Shown here piece after piece: positions 6,971-14,127 of a stretch of DNA of 64,000 bases. This DNA comes from Selenomonas sp. (lineage in GTDB: Bacteria; Bacillota_C; Negativicutes; Selenomonadales; Selenomonadaceae), in contig NZ_JAILKR010000057.1 of the NCBI RefSeq assembly GCF_024693525.1, positions 1-64,000 of the forward strand. Direction: 5' to 3'. Made by a program: the position numbers and the translations under genes. Below the pieces are notes generated by a model. The model worked only from the letters and a program-made list of their open reading frames with translations. It made no database searches and was not told the DNA's origin. The first letter of the stretch is position 1; each line of letters starts with the position of its first letter.

Positions 6971-7534
6971 TTAAAAATAAATATGGGACAGGTCAAGCAG
7001 CCCGTCTTTGAGCAGATGGGTAAATTCCGGTTCAGAAATATTGGGGGCGTAGGCGGAGAACAGCATGTCGTCCTGTTGCCAATAGGCGGCATAACCTTCG
7101 TGGTAAGCTGCCGATTCGGCCGGAACTTTCGCCAAGAATACCGTCGTGTCGTCGATATTCCGCTGTATCCATTTTACGCCGTAGATACCGCTGATGTCCT
7201 TGGTTTGTTGGCGCTTGGCCGGCGAGGTGCGCAGGGTCAGTGTTTTGTTCGTTTCCCCGTCACGGGCATAGCGGATATCCACGGTATTTTTGCTGATAAC
7301 AAAAGCATTGGTGACATGATAGCCGGAGATTTCGGGCAGGTACAGTGGGGTAAAACCAGCGGCTTTGGCTGCCTCCTGGACGGTGGCGTATTCCACCATG
7401 GGATTTGGCATGCCGACGGCTGGTGCAGTTTTCTGGGCATGGGCACTGCTCAGAAAACTGCCAGAAGCGAGCAGGCAGGCGGCAAGGGCCAGGGCGGCCT
7501 GTTTCTTGTGGTGGGAAAATACTGTTTGAATCAT
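6971..7534 (-). CDS. Secreted protein of unknown function (DUF4367-like appearance)
   Basis: 187 residues from the ATG at 7534, preceded by AAGGAG; a longer frame from 7675 would cross the promoter. The N terminus is a Sec signal peptide (basic MIQTVFSHHKK, hydrophobic core, SSAHA cleavage). The mature part has alternating short strands (VEYATVQEAAKAAGF, PLYLPEISGYHV, IYGVKWIQRNI) reminiscent of DUF4367-type domains. I am not certain of the family. Single gene with its own promoter and a shared terminator. A plus-strand frame over the same region (6926-7642) lacks these signals. Confidence 0.75.
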   Translation of the reverse strand: MIQTVFSHHKKQAALALAACLLASGSFLSSAHAQKTAPAVGMPNPMVEYATVQEAAKAAGFTPLYLPEISGYHVTNAFVISKNTVDIRYARDGETNKTLTLRTSPAKRQQTKDISGIYGVKWIQRNIDDTTVFLAKVPAESAAYHEGYAAYWQQDDMLFSAYAPNISEPEFTHLLKDGLLDLSHIYF

Positions 7535-7574
7535 ATGGGGCACTCCTTTTGGATAAAAGCATTTTGTAAGTTCG

Positions 7575-7602
7575 ATTATAACATAATAGTTGATAAAGTC
7601 AA
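7575..7602 (-). promoter_or_regulatory. Promoter of the secreted-protein gene
   Basis: On the minus strand TTGACT (7602-7597), 16-bp spacer, TATAAT (7580-7575), about 40 bp upstream of the start at 7534. Confidence 0.7.
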
Positions 7603-7638
7603 TATTTTTATCGTGGACATTATAAGATTTGTTTGTGG

Positions 7639-7667
7639 TTGACGGTTTTTTCTGGCTATTGTACGAT
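7639..7667 (+). promoter_or_regulatory. Promoter of the TRIC-type channel gene
   Basis: TTGACG (7639-7644), 17-bp spacer, TACGAT (7662-7667), 29 bp before the ATG. It is divergent from the 7575-7602 promoter. Confidence 0.55.
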
Positions 7668-7696
7668 AGGGGCATAGGGATAAAGGAGTTTTTGCT

Positions 7697-8368
7697 ATGG
7701 ATAGTTTGACTTGGGTGGTTTTTGATATTATGGGCACGGTAGCCTTTGCGGTGTCGGGGGCGATGGTAGCCATTGATAAGCGGATGGATGTGTTCGGCGT
7801 AATCGTATTGGCTCTGCTCACTGCTGTGGGCGGTGGTATGGTTCGTGATGTGCTCGCCGGCATAACGCCGCCGATGGCCTTATGCGATATTACGGATTTT
7901 ATGCTGGCGATTATCACGGCGTTGTTTATCTCTTGGGGATATACTCGATGGCCCATATCCCATCGCAATTTGCAGCGGTTTTTGCTGCTCTACAATATTT
8001 GTGACACTATTGGTTTGGCGTCCTTTACGATTACGGGCATGCTGACTGGCTTGGGCCGTGAGTACGGCAATCCCTATGTTCTGCCCGTATTACTGGGAGT
8101 CATTACGGCGGTGGGCGGTGGTGTTTTGCGGGATGTCATGGCGCGGCGCATGCCGGTGGTCCTGTATAAGGATATTTATGCCACAGCGTCTTTGGCAGGG
8201 GCTTTGGTGTCGTGCTTGCTTTATCCTTATATCGGAATCCTAGGCATGTCGTGGCTGTGCTTTGTCCTCGTTATCCTTTTGCGGGCAGGGGCTCTTCGCT
8301 ACGATTGGCATCTATTCCATCCGCGTCCGGGAAAAAAAATTGGTGGGGAAAAGGAAACTAAGCAATAG
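7697..8368 (+). CDS. Trimeric intracellular cation (TRIC) channel family protein (UPF0126)
   Basis: 223 residues with about 7 membrane spans built as an internal duplication. Each half carries the family signature: TAVGGGMVRDVLAG in the first and TAVGGGVLRDVMAR in the second. Prokaryotic TRIC proteins form trimeric monovalent-cation channels; the physiological role in bacteria is poorly known. The ribosome site AAAGGAG precedes ATG 7697. Stands alone between its own promoter and the next promoter at 8373. Confidence 0.9.
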   Translation: MDSLTWVVFDIMGTVAFAVSGAMVAIDKRMDVFGVIVLALLTAVGGGMVRDVLAGITPPMALCDITDFMLAIITALFISWGYTRWPISHRNLQRFLLLYNICDTIGLASFTITGMLTGLGREYGNPYVLPVLLGVITAVGGGVLRDVMARRMPVVLYKDIYATASLAGALVSCLLYPYIGILGMSWLCFVLVILLRAGALRYDWHLFHPRPGKKIGGEKETKQ

Positions 8369-8372
8369 ATTC

Positions 8373-8402
8373 TTGATTTAGGGACAGCAGCTATATTATA
8401 AT
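8373..8402 (+). promoter_or_regulatory. Promoter of the small coiled-coil gene
   Basis: TTGATT (8373-8378), 18-bp spacer, TATAAT (8397-8402). Confidence 0.45.
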
Positions 8403-8456
8403 ATGATTGAAATTAAGAATTAGCAATCGCAAACAATCCGAAAGCGGGGCTGCTTT

Positions 8457-8621
8457 ATGGAACAAGATTTGTTGTCAAGTTATGCATTACTTTATGCGAA
8501 ACTGGTTCAGCTCAGAGAAGAAGTCGAGTCGTTGCAGGAAGAAGAAGCGCTTTTTCAAGAGGAAATGAATAGCAAAGCCGATGAATGGGACGAGTCCTGT
8601 TTTTCGATGAACCGTTTATGA
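8457..8621 (+). CDS. Small acidic coiled-coil protein, 54 residues
   Basis: A short open frame from ATG 8457 to TGA 8621. Residues 8-40 are a strong amphipathic helix rich in Leu and Glu (KLVQLREEVESLQEEEALFQ), so a coiled coil is likely. It contains one cysteine and no signal peptide. The gene is supported by its own promoter-like sequence and by a clean terminator just downstream. The ribosome site (GCGGGG) is weak. Function unknown. Confidence 0.55.
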   Translation: MEQDLLSSYALLYAKLVQLREEVESLQEEEALFQEEMNSKADEWDESCFSMNRL

Positions 8622-8639
8622 TTTTGCCGCAGAAATGGT

Positions 8640-8690
8640 CTGCCTGCCCTTAACCGGTCAATTTGACTAGTCAAGGGCAGGCAGTTTTTG
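8640..8690 (+). terminator. Rho-independent terminator
   Basis: 12-bp stem CTGCCTGCCCTT / AAGGGCAGGCAG (8640-8651 with 8673-8684) then TTTTT. The loop contains CCGGTCAA (8654-8661), a sequence seen again in the terminator at 15851. Confidence 0.85.
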
Positions 8691-8708
8691 TTATTTGCCG
8701 TCAGTTGC

Positions 8709-8737
8709 TTGACGATTTGAGTTTGGGTGCGTATGAT
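8709..8737 (+). promoter_or_regulatory. Promoter of the 8803 gene
   Basis: TTGACG (8709-8714), 17-bp spacer, TATGAT (8732-8737). Confidence 0.6.
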
Positions 8738-8802
8738 GTAGTAGGAGTATTCATATGGATTGATTTTACCGGTCTGTATTGTGATAGGAGGCAAGCGAAA
8801 GA

Positions 8803-9585
8803 TTGCTGGAGAAACTGACTTTTTTGATGGAGGAATACTCGCTGAAGGTTGAGCTGGTGTTTAAAGACCGTCAGCTGTATTATCGAGTGAGCAAGGGCAG
8901 TGAAGAGGAAAAGGCCCCGATGCAGGTGTTGGAGGGAGGGCGCCGCTGGCTGCGCCGGCTGGAAAAACTTCATTTGCCATCCTGGCGGGCAAGCTACCAG
9001 CCAGAGACACCACCGGAGGTGCATCACCTTTGGCGGCTGGCCTTTAAAGATTCGAAAATCGGCATGCGCCGCATTGTGGGGGATCAGGCCTATCCGGGCA
9101 GCTGGGCTGCCTTTATCGATTTGATGAATGATATCCCAGGGGTAGAGCTTCACCGGGTGAAACAGTTAGAACAGGTATCGTTGATCCTTCAGGATACCAT
9201 GGAGAATCAGGGGGGCAATATCTATTTGCCGAAACAGAAACGGCTGGCCCTTACCGAGAAACTCATCATCAACCGTGGTAAGCATATTCTGGTTTTTACC
9301 CGTCATAAGCAGGGCGTGGGAACAGAGCGTCATGCCTTCGACTCGGCGCGCAATGTGCCGTTGCTTCTGGAACGCATTGCGGCGCAGGCAGCACGATTTG
9401 GCAGTCAGTCGGATACGATTGCCGATGACTACCTGCCGCAGGTAGAGTGGAAGCTGGTCTGGCACGATGGCACTGAAGACAGTGGCAGCTATACAATGCG
9501 AGGTGAAGACATGCCCGAAGCTTGGAAAGAGTTCATGCATGAGATTGAACTGTTTACGGGAAATGTCCGGGGCAGGATTTTTTAA
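8803..9585 (+). CDS. Hypothetical cytoplasmic protein, 260 residues
   Basis: TTG start at 8803 behind ATAGGAGG; ATG 8827 is an alternative. No signal peptide or membrane span. The protein is rich in Arg, Trp and charged residues (GGRRWLRRLEK, VEWKLVWHDGTEDSG) and has predicted strands near the end. I do not recognise a family. It has its own promoter and no operon partner, since a terminator precedes it and a long gap follows. Confidence 0.7.
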   Translation: MLEKLTFLMEEYSLKVELVFKDRQLYYRVSKGSEEEKAPMQVLEGGRRWLRRLEKLHLPSWRASYQPETPPEVHHLWRLAFKDSKIGMRRIVGDQAYPGSWAAFIDLMNDIPGVELHRVKQLEQVSLILQDTMENQGGNIYLPKQKRLALTEKLIINRGKHILVFTRHKQGVGTERHAFDSARNVPLLLERIAAQAARFGSQSDTIADDYLPQVEWKLVWHDGTEDSGSYTMRGEDMPEAWKEFMHEIELFTGNVRGRIF

Positions 9586-9590
9586 CGGCG

Positions 9591-9633
9591 AAAAAAACAA
9601 AAAGGGCGTCTCCAGTTGTCAGCGGAGACGCCC
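9591..9633 (-). terminator. Terminator oriented for the minus strand
   Basis: 10-bp stem GGGCGTCTCC / GGAGACGCCC (9604-9613 with 9624-9633). Read on the minus strand it is followed by a long T-rich run (9603 down to 9591); read on the plus strand there is no T run. No convincing minus-strand gene lies upstream of it (9634-9962), so it may end an unannotated transcript. It may also work weakly for the 8803 gene. Confidence 0.6.
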
Positions 9634-9962
9634 TATAATTGACAAAATCACTAACTAATATTCGCAACAAAATCGCGAAATCCTCCTTTTTTTGCCAGGA
9701 TAAAAAAATAAAGCAAAAGGCGCCAGAATGGGGCGAAAAAGGCTTGCTTTTGAAATTTTGAAGTGCTATTATATTAGCCAAGGGATAGGCAGACAAATGA
9801 GATGCATCCCACTCAGGAAAAATTTTCGCAAGTACGACGGCAAGGATTGTGCTTGGTGTGAAAAATTCCTTGCATAAGGGCTTCGCGGTTCGTGGATGAG
9901 GGCGGGGCTCTTTTTCTATGCAATTTTTGCAGTCAGGGCGAGATCGCAAAGGAGCGAGGGTT
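9634..9962. other. Long intergenic region with a promoter and possible structured RNA
   Basis: No convincing coding frame. On the plus strand TTGCTT (from 9743), a 17-bp spacer and TATTAT could start a transcript near 9777. The following 140 bases can fold locally: GCAAGGA pairs with TCCTTGC (about 9840-9875) and CATCCCAC with GTGGATG over a longer distance, and a T5 run occurs near 9911-9915. It could be a leader RNA of the carbonic-anhydrase-like gene or a small RNA. I could not match it to 6S RNA or a known riboswitch. Confidence 0.35.
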
Positions 9963-10520
9963 ATGTATACGTTGGCAGGAAATGAATTTCAGGGAATATC
10001 GCCGCAGATTCATCAGGAGGCCTTTGTGGCGCCCCAGGTATTTGTGGCAGGGGATGTGCGGGTGGCAAAATACGCCAGCCTTTGGCCCGGGGTGGTGGCC
10101 CGCGGGGACGTGAATTACATCTCGGTGGGGGAATGTTCCAATGTACAGGATCTTGCCTGCCTCCACGTGGCCGATGACCATCCCTGCCTGATTGGGGATT
10201 ACGTGACCATCGGTCATGGAGCTGTGGTTCATGGCTGCGAAATAGAGGACCATGTACTCATTGGCATGAATGCCACGGTGCTGACCGGGGCGAAAATTGG
10301 CCGCGGGTCAATCATTGCCGCTGGTGCGCTGGTCCGTGAAAATGAAGTAATTCCGCCAAATTCGCTGGTGGTGGGGGTGCCGGGAAAAGTGGTGCGAACC
10401 CAGGACCGCATGGAGAGTATCCACGCCCAGGCTATCAAATACAAATGCGAATGGGCCATTGGCTATGGCGTCAAACCGGACATCGGCGGGGAACTTTATC
10501 ACGGCGAAACAATTATTTGA
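9963..10520 (+). CDS. Gamma-carbonic anhydrase family protein (hexapeptide repeat)
   Basis: 185 residues from ATG 9963, with AAAGGAG 8 nt upstream; an upstream frame from 9918 lacks a ribosome site. Left-handed beta-helix repeats are visible (VFVAGDVRVAKYASLWPGVV, IGRGSIIAAGALV), with the metal-site histidines in CLHVADDHP and GHGAVVHGC. Many members bind Zn or another metal; some are active carbonic anhydrases, others act as acyl-CoA-linked or unknown proteins. Single gene. Cytoplasmic, probably a trimer as for the family. Confidence 0.85.
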   Translation: MYTLAGNEFQGISPQIHQEAFVAPQVFVAGDVRVAKYASLWPGVVARGDVNYISVGECSNVQDLACLHVADDHPCLIGDYVTIGHGAVVHGCEIEDHVLIGMNATVLTGAKIGRGSIIAAGALVRENEVIPPNSLVVGVPGKVVRTQDRMESIHAQAIKYKCEWAIGYGVKPDIGGELYHGETII

Positions 10521-10604
10521 TTTGGGGGATGAAAGCCCTATTTCCTGCTGGTTTATTTTTCGGTATAATAAAAGTGAAAACAATAAGGAATGAGGTGAGT
10601 ATGT

Positions 10605-10970
10605 ATGGAAATCGTATCGATTCCCAATGTGCTCTATAATCCCACGGATCGGATATCGCCCTATCTCATGGGCAAAGCAGGTGTTGCAAATCCATCAGGG
10701 GATGATGGGGCTATTGAAAAGCTGCGGGCGCAGAAATTCAATTATCGCTCTCAGATTGCTGAGCTTAATCGCATGGGCGGGGAAGCTAATGTGGAGAAAA
10801 TCAGTAATCTTAGTGAGCAGCTGCGCACGGTAGAGGATAAAATCAAAGATGTAGCGGCTGAGCACGTCTTTGGGGAAGCCTTCTCGGTCAGTATCAGCCC
10901 GGAGGCCAGTGCCATGTATGGCGCCATGGTATCCAAGGCTCAAGCGGCAGCCCAGGACAAAATGTTGTAA
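10605..10970 (+). CDS. Hypothetical protein, 121 residues
   Basis: Starts at ATG 10605 after GAGGTGAG; a TATAAT box is visible about 40 bp upstream. Residues 35-85 form a charged helix (IEKLRAQKFNYRSQIAELNR, NLSEQLRTVEDKIKDVAAEH), likely a coiled coil, and the C-terminal end is Ala-rich. The family was not recognised; the Ile/Asn-rich N terminus and the helical middle resemble small flagellar or secretion-associated proteins, but that is a weak impression. Followed by a strong terminator. Confidence 0.65.
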   Translation: MEIVSIPNVLYNPTDRISPYLMGKAGVANPSGDDGAIEKLRAQKFNYRSQIAELNRMGGEANVEKISNLSEQLRTVEDKIKDVAAEHVFGEAFSVSISPEASAMYGAMVSKAQAAAQDKML

Positions 10971-10982
10971 TCACAGAAACGC

Positions 10983-11027
10983 AAAATGACCAGTCAAATC
11001 TTTGGCGATTTGACTGGTCATTTTTTT
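10983..11027. terminator. Bidirectional terminator between convergent genes
   Basis: 18-bp perfect stem (10983-11000 with 11007-11024), T7 on the plus side and an A-run before the stem that gives a T-run on the minus side. The arms contain CCAGTCAA (10990-10997). It serves the 10605 gene and the minus-strand gene ending at 11026. Confidence 0.85.
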
Positions 11028-11670
11028 ACGAATCGGCAGGGATGGCGATAAGGCTTTCGTCTCCGGTGGTAAGAGCAGCGCGGCCCGCTGTAAGGTCAGT
11101 TAGGGCTGCTTTTACGGTTTCGAGGTTGGCCGGTTCAATTAAAAGGTGCAGGATGACGTTTTCGGCATAGTCTGCTTCAAGACTGCGAATTTCCTTTTGG
11201 CGCATCCAGTGCTCAACGGTGGCCAGCAGGTCGTAGCTGACCACTGCGTCAAGCTGGATGAATGGGGTCATGGCGAGGACTGTGGCCGCTTCGACGCCGA
11301 GAACGGCTGCATGGCTGTAAGCGCGGATGAGTCCGCCGGCGCCGAGCTTGATGCCGCCAAAGTAACGGGTAACTACCACGACGATATTGGTTAGGTCGTT
11401 TTTGCGGATGACCTCAAGGATGGGATTGCCGCCGGTTCCCCCGGGTTCGCCGTCATCGTTGGATTTTTGTTTATCGGCGCTTTCGCCGAGAACATAGGCG
11501 GAGCAGTTGTGGCGGGCATCGAAGTATTTTTTCTTCATGGCTTGGATGAAGGTCCGGGCCTCATCTTCGCTATCAACATGGCGAAGATGGGTGATGAATT
11601 TGGATTTTTGTATTTCGTAAAGGGTTTCGATGGAATCATCGGTTTCCTCGATTGTGCGGTATGGGTTCAT
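11026..11670 (-). CDS. yigZ: YigZ/IMPACT family protein (UPF0029)
   Basis: 214 residues, full family length. The IMPACT domain is at the N-terminal side with SNDDGEPGGTGG near residue 70 and VVVTRYFGGIKLGAGGLIRA near 95-115; a DUF1949-type ferredoxin-like domain follows. IMPACT proteins in eukaryotes regulate Gcn2; the bacterial function is not settled. Reads on the minus strand from 11670 with AGAGGTG ahead of the ATG. Single gene. Confidence 0.9.
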   Translation of the reverse strand: MNPYRTIEETDDSIETLYEIQKSKFITHLRHVDSEDEARTFIQAMKKKYFDARHNCSAYVLGESADKQKSNDDGEPGGTGGNPILEVIRKNDLTNIVVVVTRYFGGIKLGAGGLIRAYSHAAVLGVEAATVLAMTPFIQLDAVVSYDLLATVEHWMRQKEIRSLEADYAENVILHLLIEPANLETVKAALTDLTAGRAALTTGDESLIAIPADS

Positions 11671-11874
11671 GAAAACACCTCTTTGGCTGGATTTGTCTCT
11701 ATTATTATAACCGATTGCTGCCGCTGGGGGTATGGGAAATTTATTTTATAAAACTATAGTATTATGCAGCGATTTGTAGTATTCTTAGGGATATAAAATG
11801 AAGTGCCGCGGATGGCAGATGCTATACAAATCACAAATAGGCAGCGGCACTGGGAAGGTTGTGTTAGTAAGGTC

Positions 11875-13254
11875 ATGAACGAATCGAAAATGAACAGAGG
11901 GTTGAAGAATCGGCACTTGCAGCTGATTTCCCTTGGGGGAGTAATCGGCAGCGGCTATTTCCTCGGTACGGGGTATGTCCTCGAAAAAGCGGGCCCGGCA
12001 GCGATACTGGCCTATTTGCTTGGCGGTCTTATCGTGTTGTGCGTCATGCTGTGTCTGGCAGAGCTGGCAGTAGATAAACCAGTCTCGGGTTCTTTTGTTA
12101 CGTATGCGCAGGAGCATATTTCTTCAACTTGGGCGTGTGGCGTAGGTTGGGCCTATTGGATAACCTGGGTCGCCTATGTTCCCTCGGAAATGATAGCCGC
12201 GGGAATCATCATGAATAATTTTTTGCCGATGGTCAGTCAGCTTTGGTGGGCGGTGCTCTTTAGTCTGATTGTGACCTGTATCAATCTGTTTCATGTCGAT
12301 AAGTTCGGCGAGAGTGAATCGTGGCTTTCTCTTATCAAGATTCTTGCTCTCGTTGCCTTCACGGTGGTGGCAGGTCTCATCTGTCTCGGTCTGATTGGGG
12401 ACCAGGGCTTTATCGGTACCAGTGTGCTGCTAGGCAGTGGTGGTTTCGCCCCGAACGGGTATTGGTCGATTGTGCTTACGATGGTCATCATCCTGGTTAA
12501 TTTCCAGGGAACGGAGATTATCGGGCTGGCAGCTGGTGAATGCAAAGAGCCGGCCAAGAGTATTCCCATCGCCGTCCGTAATGTAACCTGGCGTATCATC
12601 GCCCTCTATATTATCCCGATTTCGCTGTTGATTTCCATTCTTCCTTGGGATAAAGCTTCTCTGGAGGAAAGTGTTTTTGCCGCAGCTGTCAATCAGTACG
12701 GCTTTTCGGGATTTGGCGCCTTTTTTGCGTTTGTCATCCTGACGGCGGCTATTTCCTGTTCCAACTCAGGACTTTACGGCGCGGCTCGGGCGATGCATGC
12801 CCTGGCTAAGATGGATATGGCGCCGAAGTCGCTGGGGAGACTCAACAACAATGGTATGCCCTCCCGGTCGGTTATGGTTTCTCTTTGGGCTTGCTGGGCG
12901 GTAATCCTGATTTACGCCTTTAATCCGGATTCGGTAATTTACACCTATCTGTTGGCGGTATCTGGTTTTACTGGTGCCATTGCCTGGATTTCCATATGCT
13001 GGAGCCAGTATCGCTTCCGCAAGCTGAAGATGGCGGAAGGAACGGTGGCGGAACTTCGCTATAAGACACCGTTTTTCCCCTATGTCACCTTGTTTGGCAT
13101 TTGGTCCCAGGTGTTCTGCCTGGTGGTTATGGTCTTTACGCCGGATTTGCAGGAGGCTTTATTCGCCGGCATTCCGATGCTGATTCTGCCGATGGTATGG
13201 TATCACTTTCGGGAAAAACATCGGGCAGCAGTAGCCGCAAGAGCTATGCGCTGA
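11875..13254 (+). CDS. Amino acid permease (APC superfamily, AAT type)
   Basis: 459 residues from ATG 11875; an in-frame ATG at 11803 and one at 11890 are alternatives, and the ribosome site is weak. About 12 membrane spans. The family start NRGLKNRHLQLISLGGVIGSG and the glycine-rich first helix (GSGYFLGTG) mark the AAT branch, with the later EIIGLAAGECKEPAKSIP block. It imports an amino acid by proton symport; the specific substrate cannot be told. Single gene between terminators. Confidence 0.88.
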   Translation: MNESKMNRGLKNRHLQLISLGGVIGSGYFLGTGYVLEKAGPAAILAYLLGGLIVLCVMLCLAELAVDKPVSGSFVTYAQEHISSTWACGVGWAYWITWVAYVPSEMIAAGIIMNNFLPMVSQLWWAVLFSLIVTCINLFHVDKFGESESWLSLIKILALVAFTVVAGLICLGLIGDQGFIGTSVLLGSGGFAPNGYWSIVLTMVIILVNFQGTEIIGLAAGECKEPAKSIPIAVRNVTWRIIALYIIPISLLISILPWDKASLEESVFAAAVNQYGFSGFGAFFAFVILTAAISCSNSGLYGAARAMHALAKMDMAPKSLGRLNNNGMPSRSVMVSLWACWAVILIYAFNPDSVIYTYLLAVSGFTGAIAWISICWSQYRFRKLKMAEGTVAELRYKTPFFPYVTLFGIWSQVFCLVVMVFTPDLQEALFAGIPMLILPMVWYHFREKHRAAVAARAMR

Positions 13255-13280
13255 TAAGTGAATAGCTTCGATAACGAAAT

Positions 13281-13327
13281 AAAAGGAGGCCCGCTGGCCG
13301 TAACTGTGCCAGCGGACCTCCTTTTTT
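13281..13327. terminator. Bidirectional terminator between convergent genes
   Basis: Stem of AAAAGGAGG and CCGCTGGC on the left (13281-13298) against GCCAGCGG and CCTCCTTTT on the right, with one mismatch, then a T run. It separates the permease from the minus-strand gene ending at 13334. Confidence 0.8.
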
Positions 13328-13333
13328 ATTTTG

Positions 13334-13996
13334 TTATTTTTCAGTGGGAGTATCCTGCTGGATGTCGAGGTAATCCCGAATGGCCGCGATTTCTTTGGCG
13401 GTATAAAGGCCGATGGGCTGTTCACGAATCATAATGGCTTGAAGCATGCGGCTCTGTTCAACCTGGTCCGTGGTGCGCAGATTGGCGGGGTCAGCTGCAG
13501 CCTTGGTTAGCGCAATGGTCCGGTACTGGGCATCGGCGTAGGCATTGGTTTTTTTCATGACTTCAATCAGCAAATCGTAGCAGCCATCGTTGAGGGCCAG
13601 CGGCGGGGCATTGTGATTGATGCGGTCCCGTAGCAGCTGGCTATCCTGTTCCAACTGCTTGAGGCGTACATAGGTGGTTTGGATGCTGATGTTATCTTCT
13701 TTGAAATTCTCCAGGATATTGTGATACCATTGCCAGTTCCGGTCAAGTTCGCTGATGTCCTTTTGATAGCCGGCGTACCAGGTGGCAAATATTTGCTGCT
13801 GCTCCAGCTGGTAGTTGACTTCGTCTTCGGTCATGATGGCTGGTTCCGGCGTTTTGACGGGCCAAAAGAAATAGGCGACGCTGCCAGCTGCGCAAAGCGT
13901 CAGGCAGAAAAAGAAAAAGATTCGCTTGCTGGGCAGATAACGATAGAGCAGTCCCAGTAGGATAAGCCCGATTATGAGTAATATATATAGAAACAT
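13334..13996 (-). CDS. Membrane-anchored protein of unknown function, 220 residues
   Basis: Starts at 13996 on the minus strand with GGGGAGG upstream. Two adjacent N-terminal membrane spans (FLYILLIIGLILLGLLYRYL and IFFFFCLTLCAAGSVAYFFW) are followed by about 170 mostly helical, charged residues with Gln/Glu-rich stretches. By the positive residues between the spans the helical domain could lie on the outer face; topology is uncertain. The family was not recognised. It stands alone, divergent from the ABC transporter. Confidence 0.7.
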   Translation of the reverse strand: MFLYILLIIGLILLGLLYRYLPSKRIFFFFCLTLCAAGSVAYFFWPVKTPEPAIMTEDEVNYQLEQQQIFATWYAGYQKDISELDRNWQWYHNILENFKEDNISIQTTYVRLKQLEQDSQLLRDRINHNAPPLALNDGCYDLLIEVMKKTNAYADAQYRTIALTKAAADPANLRTTDQVEQSRMLQAIMIREQPIGLYTAKEIAAIRDYLDIQQDTPTEK

Positions 13997-14057
13997 TACG
14001 GTTAAAACCTCCCCGATGAAACGGATGAAACTTCTTTTATTCTATCATAATCAAGCC

Positions 14058-14086
14058 TTGCGGGAAATAAGCGAAAAAGCTATACT
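14058..14086 (+). promoter_or_regulatory. Promoter of the SbmA/YddA-like ABC transporter
   Basis: TTGCGG (14058-14063), 17-bp spacer, TATACT (14081-14086). Confidence 0.55.
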
Positions 14087-14127
14087 GAAATTATCTGTGA
14101 CACAGCAAGTAAAAGGATGTGGTTTTT

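Noticed and set aside
6926..7642. Plus-strand frame of 238 codons over the secreted-protein gene
   Set aside because: The minus strand has signal peptide, ribosome site and promoter; the plus frame starts inside the palindrome terminator and has none of these.
9634..9962. 6S RNA or known riboswitch
   Set aside because: The possible transcript is shorter than usual 6S RNA and its ends do not pair; no conserved riboswitch core could be recognised by eye.
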